From a virus, in IMG/VR virus record IMGVR_UViG_3300044608_000166, positions 1-29,272 of that record: DNA of 29,272 nt. One strand, 5' to 3'. Numbering within the stretch: position 1 is the stretch's first letter; each line of letters starts with the position of its first letter. The notes under the pieces are model-generated. The model made no database searches, was not told where the DNA came from, and worked only from the letters and a program-made list of their open reading frames with translations. The position numbers were made by a program, and so were the translations under genes. Positions 23,679 to 29,272 of the stretch are shown here, in pieces.

Positions 23679-24891
23679 TACAGAGTCAAAACTAATTACT
23701 GCTGTTCTTCAGGATAAGCAGATCCATGTTCTGCTACAGGCAAACGTAGATACACTACTTAGAACTCACGGAGATATTTGGAATTTTGTAAGACTTTATT
23801 TTGAGAATAACTCATCTCTTCCTCCAGTAGATTTGGTAAGAGAAAAGTTTCGTGACTTTGATCCAGTTCCAGGTGTTGGTGCTACTAAGCATCACCTTGA
23901 AGAGTTGCAAGGAGAATACTTACGGGATAGTCTAAAAGATATCTTAAGGTCTGCTGCAACTGATGTTCAGCAAGGTGAGGGTGGTAAAGCCTTAGAGGGA
24001 CTTATTACAAAAACCTCAGAACTAAAAAAGAATACTGCTGCTATTCGTGATATTGATGTAACAGATCTAGAGTCTGCGATTGCTTACTTTGAAAATGTAA
24101 AGAAGCAACAAGCACTAGGTCATATTGGCATCAAGACTGGCTTGCCAGGATTTGATAACTATCTGCCATCTGGAATTATGCCAGGGCAGTTAGGAGTCTT
24201 CTTGGCATACCCAGGTATAGGAAAGTCTTGGTTAGCCCTGTACTTCGCTGTACAGGCCTGGAAACAGGGTAAGACACCCCTTGTAATCTCTCTTGAGATG
24301 TCTGAGACAGAAGTCAGAAACCGTGTCTTCACTATTATGGGAGAAGGCCGTTGGTCTCACAGAAAGATTAGTAATGGCGAGATTGAGATTGATATGCTAA
24401 AGGAATGGCATGCAAAGAATCTTCAGGGCAAGCCAGAGTTTCACATTATCTCAAATGATCAGGGTGGAGAAATTAACCCTTCTGTTCTTCGTGGAAAGAT
24501 TGATCAATACAAGCCAGACTTTGTAATTGTTGACTATCTACAATTGATGGCTCCTAATCAGAAGTCAGATAACGAAACGGTACGAATGAAGAACCTTTCA
24601 AGAGAACTTAAACTTATGGCTATTGGTGAAGAGGTTCCTATTATTGCTATCTCATCTGCTACACCAGATGATGTTAACGACCTCTCTACAGTGCCTACAC
24701 TAGGCCAAACGGCATGGTCTAGACAGATTGCCTACGATGCTGACTGGGTTCTTGCCCTAGGCCGTGGAACCAATAGCGACATCATTGAGTGTGCCTTTAG
24801 AAAGAACCGTAATGGTTTTATGGGAGACTTCTTGGTTCAGTGCGACTTTGACAAGGGATATTACAGGTATAAAGACTTTGAAGATAAGTAG
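23671..24891 (+). CDS. dnaB: DnaB-like replicative DNA helicase
   Basis: The 406-residue product unwinds DNA at the phage fork as a hexameric ATPase. Residues about 1-110 are the helical N-terminal domain. Residues about 150-406 form the RecA-like motor: Walker A in AYPGIGKSW (Lys185-Ser186), the H1a-like Glu in VISLEMSE, Walker B in FVIVDYLQLM (Asp288), and a C-terminal block TAWSRQIAYDADWVLALGR. The length is a little below cellular DnaB (about 450-470) because of a short N-terminal part. Start is GTG. It sits with primase, single-strand binding protein and polymerase on the same strand. The following gene starts from its own promoter that overlaps the region just after the stop. Confidence 0.9.
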   Translation: MNNTESKLITAVLQDKQIHVLLQANVDTLLRTHGDIWNFVRLYFENNSSLPPVDLVREKFRDFDPVPGVGATKHHLEELQGEYLRDSLKDILRSAATDVQQGEGGKALEGLITKTSELKKNTAAIRDIDVTDLESAIAYFENVKKQQALGHIGIKTGLPGFDNYLPSGIMPGQLGVFLAYPGIGKSWLALYFAVQAWKQGKTPLVISLEMSETEVRNRVFTIMGEGRWSHRKISNGEIEIDMLKEWHAKNLQGKPEFHIISNDQGGEINPSVLRGKIDQYKPDFVIVDYLQLMAPNQKSDNETVRMKNLSRELKLMAIGEEVPIIAISSATPDDVNDLSTVPTLGQTAWSRQIAYDADWVLALGRGTNSDIIECAFRKNRNGFMGDFLVQCDFDKGYYRYKDFEDK

Positions 24892-24892
24892 G

Positions 24893-24898
24893 TATAAT
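24893..24898 (+). promoter_or_regulatory. -10 element (GG-TATAAT) next to a start codon, probably leaderless
   Basis: A perfect TATAAT two bases after the helicase stop is followed by ATG 24904 after five bases, so the message would begin at or next to the start codon. There is no Shine-Dalgarno. TG extension and -35 box are absent, making this the weakest of the three leaderless candidates. Confidence 0.5.
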
Positions 24899-24903
24899 AT
24901 GGT

Positions 24904-25275
24904 ATGTCAAAAATTAAGGAGAACATACCTCCAGATTTCTATCACCACAAGCCACTTAAAAAGTTTTACCTAAGTGGGATAATTCAAGACGAGGCTTTGC
25001 TTGGAAGATTAAAGATAGAATACGTAAGATTATTAGTTTCAGAGATGAGGTTGAGTGGGTATGTTCCAAGAATTGATATTGACCCAGACTTCACCTTGCT
25101 GTATAATGATAGTAAAGACTTTTTTGAATTTGAATTATCTGTACACGGAGTTTACGCAGGGAAAAGGAAGAGCGAATGCATAGCAGGGGTAGACGGGACC
25201 AATCCAGTCCTTATACAGCCGAGCAAGTCAAGCGAGTCATCACTGGATCAGGCACAACAATCGAGTCAGAACTAG
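24904..25275 (+). CDS. Small protein between helicase and primase, function unknown
   Basis: The 123-residue product starts at ATG 24904; the ATG at 24899 is in another frame. Residues 1-90 look like a compact alpha/beta domain: IPPDFYHHKPLKKFYLSG, a helix ALLGRLKIEYVRLLVSEMRL, YVPRIDIDPDFTL and FFEFELSVHGVYAGK. Residues from about 91 are a Ser/Gln-rich tail encoded in the 100 nt that overlap the primase gene in another frame, so the tail is probably constrained by the primase. Placement among replication genes suggests a replication accessory factor. I recognise no family. Confidence 0.6.
   Translation: MSKIKENIPPDFYHHKPLKKFYLSGIIQDEALLGRLKIEYVRLLVSEMRLSGYVPRIDIDPDFTLLYNDSKDFFEFELSVHGVYAGKRKSECIAGVDGTNPVLIQPSKSSESSLDQAQQSSQN
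25164..25170 (+). promoter_or_regulatory. Ribosome binding site that sets the primase start
   Basis: AAGGAAG lies five bases before ATG 25176. This supports the primase start inside the upstream gene; the next Met (residue 60) would remove half of the zinc ribbon. Confidence 0.65.
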
Positions 25276-26120
25276 ATGCTGACTTTATAATCTTTTGTCC
25301 ATTTCACAACAATCATAGAACGCCAGCAGGAGAAGTGCACAAGACCAACGGAATGTTCTTTTGTTTTTCATGTCAAAAGTCTGCAGATCTAATAGAGTTA
25401 GTAATGCACACATCTAACAGAACATATTTTGAAGCAGCAAGATTTATAAAGAGCAAAGAAAAAGAGAGCAATCTTGCAGTGGAGATTGACCGTGCCTTAG
25501 TAAAAGAAGAACAGTATAAGCCATTTGACGAGTTAATCATTAAAAGACTTCATAACAATCTTATTTCATCTGATAGGGCTAAGAATTATTTTCAGTATCG
25601 TAAACTAACTAAGCATTCTTGCGAGAAGTTTGTTTTAGGGTATTCTGAAAAGCAGGATATGGTTACTGTTCCAGTCCACAGCCCAGACGGAGTGCCACTT
25701 GGATTTGTTGGAAGATCTATTGAGGGTAAAGACTTTAAGAATACACCAGGACTTCCCAAGAGCAAAACTCTTTTTAACTTGCACCGTGTTAAGAAATCTG
25801 ATATAGTATATGTTGTAGAGTCTTCATTTGATGTGATCAGACTTGACCAACTAGGAATTCCTGCAGTCGCAACACTAGGTGCAAACGTCTCAGGTAAACA
25901 AATAGAATTGCTTCAGAAGTATTTCAATAACATTCTTGTTATTGCAGATAATGATGAAGCAGGAGGAAACATGAAAGACAGGATAATTGAAAAACTTGGA
26001 TCTCGTGTATCTGTTATACAACTAAATAAAAAATATAAGGACATAGGCGATATGCCAGATGAAGAAATTAAGGCTTTAAGTTCTTCGTTTGACAAAACCA
26101 TAGAGTCTATGCTAAACTAA
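25176..26120 (+). CDS. dnaG: DnaG-like primase with zinc ribbon and TOPRIM domain
   Basis: The 314-residue product makes RNA primers at the phage fork. The N-terminal zinc ribbon has Cys41-Pro-Phe-His44 and Cys63-Phe-Ser-Cys66, the CHC2 type. A linker and RNA polymerase-like part follow (KRLHNNLISSDRAKNYFQYR, VPVHSPDGVPLGFVGRSIEG). The TOPRIM core has Glu215 in VYVVESSFD, GIPAVATLGANVS, and the Asp258-Asn-Asp260 pair in VIADNDEAGG. It is much shorter than cellular DnaG (about 600 residues), lacking an evident helicase-binding domain, as usual for phage primases. The 5' end overlaps its upstream neighbour by 100 nt. A promoter for the next gene lies in its last codons. Confidence 0.88.
   Translation: MHSRGRRDQSSPYTAEQVKRVITGSGTTIESELDADFIIFCPFHNNHRTPAGEVHKTNGMFFCFSCQKSADLIELVMHTSNRTYFEAARFIKSKEKESNLAVEIDRALVKEEQYKPFDELIIKRLHNNLISSDRAKNYFQYRKLTKHSCEKFVLGYSEKQDMVTVPVHSPDGVPLGFVGRSIEGKDFKNTPGLPKSKTLFNLHRVKKSDIVYVVESSFDVIRLDQLGIPAVATLGANVSGKQIELLQKYFNNILVIADNDEAGGNMKDRIIEKLGSRVSVIQLNKKYKDIGDMPDEEIKALSSSFDKTIESMLN
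26089..26118 (+). promoter_or_regulatory. -35/-10 promoter for the single-strand DNA-binding protein gene
   Basis: TTGACA (26089-26094), an 18-bp spacer and TAAACT (26113-26118) with TG extension (TGC-TAAACT). The start would be near 26125, with a 20-nt leader that carries AAAGGAG. It lies in the last codons of the primase gene. The -35 is exact, the -10 matches 4 of 6. Confidence 0.5.
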
Positions 26121-26144
26121 TACAAACACACAAAGGAGAAAAAT

Positions 26145-26801
26145 ATGAGCATTGTAAAGGGAATCAAGAACATCAACGCCCTGCTCGACAGACCAAAGTA
26201 CGAAAACGAAGGACCAAAGGTTAAGTGGCTAAAACTTGCCGATGGACAATCAGTAAAGATCCGATTCATTGAAGAACTCGATGAGGATTCTGCAAACTAT
26301 AATGAAAAGCGTGGACTAGCACTTGTTGTTAAGGAGCACGTAAATCCAAAGGACTACAAGCGTAAGGCTGTAGACACAATGGAATCAGAAGGCCGTGACT
26401 GGGCAGAAGAAATGCACCGCAAGGATCCAAAGGCAGGATGGCGTGGCCGTCTTCGCTTCTATTGCAACGTTCTTGTTGACGATGGAATTGAAGCACCCTA
26501 TGTTGCAATCTGGTCAATGGGTATCAGCAAGCAGTCATCATTTAATACAATTCGTGAGTATGCACTTGAAACAGGAAGCATCTCAAACGTAATCTGGAAG
26601 TTAAAGCGTAATGGTCAGGGAACTGAAACCAATTACACACTTATTCCATCAGCACCAGATAAGGAACCATTCGATTGGAAAGATATCGAACCTTATCCTT
26701 TGGAGTCAGCACTAAAGAAGATTCCATACGCAGAACAAGAAGCGTTCTACTTGGGCTTTGATGGCCCATCTACTACCTCAGCAACAAACGCTGATTGGTA
26801 A
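26145..26801 (+). CDS. Single-strand DNA-binding protein (phage gp2.5/gp32-like)
   Basis: The 218-residue product coats single-stranded DNA at the fork and interacts with polymerase and helicase. The sequence has an N-terminal basic block (IVKGIKNINALLDRP), an OB-like strand set (KVKWLKLADGQSVKIRFIEE, RLRFYCNVLVDDG, PYVAIWSMGIS), then VIWKLKRNGQGTETNYTLIP, a pattern I associate with phage DNA-binding proteins of the gp32/gp2.5 type. The extreme C-terminus (GFDGPSTTSATNADW) is mildly acidic and ends in an aromatic residue, as tails that recruit partners do. The ribosome site (AAAGGAG) is strong and 9 of 11 Arg codons are CGT/CGC, both fitting high expression. It lies between primase and polymerase. 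Confidence 0.75.
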   Translation: MSIVKGIKNINALLDRPKYENEGPKVKWLKLADGQSVKIRFIEELDEDSANYNEKRGLALVVKEHVNPKDYKRKAVDTMESEGRDWAEEMHRKDPKAGWRGRLRFYCNVLVDDGIEAPYVAIWSMGISKQSSFNTIREYALETGSISNVIWKLKRNGQGTETNYTLIPSAPDKEPFDWKDIEPYPLESALKKIPYAEQEAFYLGFDGPSTTSATNADW

Positions 26802-26802
26802 T

Positions 26803-29272
26803 ATGAACTACGTAGGCTTACATGTCCACACCCATTTTAGTTTGTTTGATGGGATTGCTACTCCAGAAGAATACGTGAACCGTGCAGTTGAGTTAGGGAT
26901 GCCTGCAATAGCCATCACTGACCACGGTACTTTATCTGGGCATAGGGAACTGCACCGTATTGCAAAAGCAAAGGGCATAAAGCCAATTCTTGGACTAGAG
27001 GGATACATGTGTGCAGACATATCTGATACACGAGATAAGTCTGAAAGAGAAGGTCAGCAAGATCTTGTCTACAACCACATTATCCTTCTAGCCAAGAATC
27101 AAATTGGTTTGGAAAACCTAAACAAGATTAGTGAACTATCTTGGACAGATGGTTTCTTTAAGAAGCCACGCTTTGACTTTACTATTTTAGAAAAGTATAA
27201 AGAAGGAATTATCGTAACCTCTGCTTGCCCAAGTAGCGTTTTAGTTAAAGCACTTGAAGAAGAAGAGTTTGCTCTTGCTAAGAAATATATATCTTGGTTT
27301 AAGGAACGCTTTGAAGATGACTACTATATTGAAGTCATGCCTCACAACGAAGCACATATTAATAAATATTTAATTGAACTTGCAGATGAGTTTGGAATTA
27401 AGGTTGTTGTAACACCAGACTGCCACCATGTAGACTCGTCACAAAAAGAGGTTCAAGAGTTTAAGTTACTTATGAACACACACGGCAAGTTCGTAAAAGA
27501 TGCAACATATGAAAAGTCAAAGAAAAAGGGCAGCATGATGGAACGCCTTGACTATCTTTATGGTGAAGATCGCCAAATAACCTTTAATAAGTTTGATATC
27601 CACCTGCTTTCATATGAAGAAATTAAATCAGCCATGGAAGCGCAGGGTATTGATCGACCAGACATCTACTCAAACACACTCCTATTAGCAGACACAGTAG
27701 GAGACTATGGAATTCAAGAAGGTCTAAACCTTCTACCAGTACAATACAAAAGCCCTGACAAAGAACTTGCAAAGGTAGCATTAGAAGGTTTGGCAGAACG
27801 AGGTTTGTCAGAAAATAAAGAATATCTAGATAGACTTGAAGAAGAGTTGCAGATTATTAAGGATAAAAAGTTTGCTCCATACTTTCTTGTTGTGAGTAAC
27901 ATGATCAACTGGGCCAAGAAAGAAGAGATTATGGTTGGACCTGGTAGAGGTTCATCTGCTGGTTCTCTTGTTTGTTACGCACTAAAGATTACAGACATCG
28001 ATCCTATTGAGCACAATCTTTTGTTCTTCCGCTTTATCAATCCAGAGCGTAATGACTTCCCAGATATTGATACAGATATTCAAGATACTCGTCGTGAAGA
28101 AGTAAAAGACTATCTTGTTAGACAGTATCGACATGTTGCATCTATTGCCACATTCCTTCAGTTTACTGGTAAGGGAATTGTGAGAGACGTTGCACGAGTA
28201 TTAAACATTCCGCTATCGGACGTGAATAAAGTATTGAAAACTGTAGACACATGGGATGACTTCTGTACATCTAAATCAACATATGAGTTCCGTGAAAAGT
28301 ATCCAGAGGTGGAGATTTATGGAGAGCAACTACGTGGTCGAATTCGTGGTACAGGAATCCATGCTGCAGGTGTTGTAACTGCAAAAGAACCAATCTTTAG
28401 GTACGCACCACTCGAAACAAGATCATCTACTGGGTCTGATGAAAGAATTCCTGTCGTAGGTGTAGACATGGAAGAGGCTGAAAGAATTGGTCTAATTAAG
28501 ATTGATGCGTTGGGTCTTAAGACACTTTCTGTTCTTAAGAATACAATCGACATTATTAAAGAACGAGATGGAAAGAAGATTGACCTTCTTAAAATTAAGA
28601 TGGATGATGCAAATGTTTATCAGATGCTATCTGACGGATATACAAAGGGAGTGTTCCAGTGTGAAGCAGCACCATACACAAACCTTCTTGTTAAGATGGG
28701 TGTCAAGAATCTAAACGAACTTGCAGCATCAAATGCACTTGTCCGTCCAGGTGCAATGAATACTATTGGTAAGGACTATGTTGATCGTAAGCATGGTCGT
28801 CAAAACATTTCCTATACTCACCAAGTACTAAAACAATTTACGGAGGACACCTATGGCTGTATTCTTTACCAGGAACAAGTTATGCAAGCATGCGTACACC
28901 TTGGCGGTATGTCCATGTCGGAAGCAGATAAAGTTAGAAAGATCATTGGAAAGAAAAAGGATGCTAAAGAATTTGATCAGTTTAAAGAGAAGTTCGTAGA
29001 GGGAGCATCTAGATACATTACTCCGCATGCTGCTCTAGATCTATGGCATGACTTTGAGGCCCACGCAGGGTACTCATTTAATAAGTCACACGCAGTAGCA
29101 TACTCAACGCTATCCTATTGGACGGCATGGCTAAAGTATTATTACCCACTTGAGTTTATGTACTCAGTGCTAAAGAATGAAAAGGACAAAGATGCAAGAA
29201 CTGAATACCTTATTGAAGCAAAAAGAATGGGCATTAGCATTAAGTTACCTCACATTAACGATTCGGATATCG
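26803..29272 (+). CDS. dnaE: DNA polymerase III alpha subunit, DnaE type (3' end outside window)
   Basis: The gene starts one base after the previous stop and is open to the right edge: 823 codons are seen of a probable 1000-1200. It is the replicative C-family polymerase. Residues 1-260 form a PHP domain with its metal ligands apparently intact: His7-x-His9, Asp40-His41-Gly, an E in LGLEGYM, NHIILLAKN, TSACPSS and VTPDCHH. The palm has GPGRGSSAGSLVCYAL and the catalytic pair Asp421/Asp423 in PDIDTDIQDTRR, with the third acid Asp568 in IKIDALGLKTL. Further blocks are GIHAAGVVTAKEP, VRPGAMNTIG, ILYQEQVM and YSFNKSHAVAYS. An intact PHP can act as a 3'-5' proofreading exonuclease in some bacterial DnaE proteins; that could apply here. 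It completes a phage-encoded replisome with helicase, primase and binding protein. Confidence 0.92.
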   Translation, partial: MNYVGLHVHTHFSLFDGIATPEEYVNRAVELGMPAIAITDHGTLSGHRELHRIAKAKGIKPILGLEGYMCADISDTRDKSEREGQQDLVYNHIILLAKNQIGLENLNKISELSWTDGFFKKPRFDFTILEKYKEGIIVTSACPSSVLVKALEEEEFALAKKYISWFKERFEDDYYIEVMPHNEAHINKYLIELADEFGIKVVVTPDCHHVDSSQKEVQEFKLLMNTHGKFVKDATYEKSKKKGSMMERLDYLYGEDRQITFNKFDIHLLSYEEIKSAMEAQGIDRPDIYSNTLLLADTVGDYGIQEGLNLLPVQYKSPDKELAKVALEGLAERGLSENKEYLDRLEEELQIIKDKKFAPYFLVVSNMINWAKKEEIMVGPGRGSSAGSLVCYALKITDIDPIEHNLLFFRFINPERNDFPDIDTDIQDTRREEVKDYLVRQYRHVASIATFLQFTGKGIVRDVARVLNIPLSDVNKVLKTVDTWDDFCTSKSTYEFREKYPEVEIYGEQLRGRIRGTGIHAAGVVTAKEPIFRYAPLETRSSTGSDERIPVVGVDMEEAERIGLIKIDALGLKTLSVLKNTIDIIKERDGKKIDLLKIKMDDANVYQMLSDGYTKGVFQCEAAPYTNLLVKMGVKNLNELAASNALVRPGAMNTIGKDYVDRKHGRQNISYTHQVLKQFTEDTYGCILYQEQVMQACVHLGGMSMSEADKVRKIIGKKKDAKEFDQFKEKFVEGASRYITPHAALDLWHDFEAHAGYSFNKSHAVAYSTLSYWTAWLKYYYPLEFMYSVLKNEKDKDARTEYLIEAKRMGISIKLPHINDSDI

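Noticed and set aside
24848-24873. TTGACA followed by TATAAA near the helicase 3' end
   Set aside because: The spacer is 14 bp and the predicted start lies inside the helicase gene; the TATAAT at 24893 fits the next gene better.
1-29272. tRNA genes, CRISPR array, insertion sequence, integrase or attachment site, lysis cassette
   Set aside because: I looked for cloverleaf-like segments, repeated spacers, transposase or recombinase motifs and endolysin or holin-like proteins in the gaps and genes and saw none that I could support.

Overview
The window is a stretch of a tailed double-stranded DNA phage genome (Caudoviricetes) with siphovirus-type tail genes. All 24 genes I support lie on the + strand, packed with 1-8 nt overlaps or very short gaps. 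I saw no tRNA, integrase, lysis gene, transposon or CRISPR array. The DNA is A+T-rich by eye. The host is not stated. Extended -10 promoters and several start codons sitting at the predicted transcription start (leaderless messages) fit an actinobacterial host with fairly low G+C, but that is inference.

Layout: 1-740 is the 3' part of the major capsid gene, closed by an intrinsic terminator. 830-3907 carries a small Pro/Val/Glu-rich virion protein and four head-tail connector genes in the order of a type 1 siphovirus neck (adaptor, head closure, neck, tail completion). 3975-4640 is the major tail protein, again closed by a strong terminator. 4713-5772 holds two paralogous tail assembly chaperones, one long and one short. 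5791-14886 is a giant 3031-residue tape measure gene. 14879-22468 encodes the tail tip: a Dit-like protein, a 1437-residue hub-like protein with a ConA/LamG-like insert, and four smaller minor tail or fibre proteins. 22468-23678 has a zinc ribbon protein, an HTH protein and two small unknowns. 23671-29272 is a replication module: DnaB-like helicase, a small unknown, DnaG-like primase, single-strand DNA-binding protein and a DnaE-type DNA polymerase III alpha subunit cut by the window end.

The most interesting point is the chaperone pair. Siphophages usually make the short (G) and long (GT) chaperones from one locus by a programmed frameshift. Here two separate paralogous genes encode a short and a long form, each with its own promoter. 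A canonical, in-phase slippery heptamer remains at the end of the short gene but leads to only 12 extra codons.

The window also shows a readable expression scheme. The structural region uses TGnTATAAT-type promoters without a -35 box and terminators after the two most abundant virion proteins. Two promoters in the replication region have an exact TTGACA -35 box. Genes for abundant proteins (capsid, major tail, single-strand binding protein) prefer CGT/CGC for Arg, while the neck and tail-tip genes prefer AGA.
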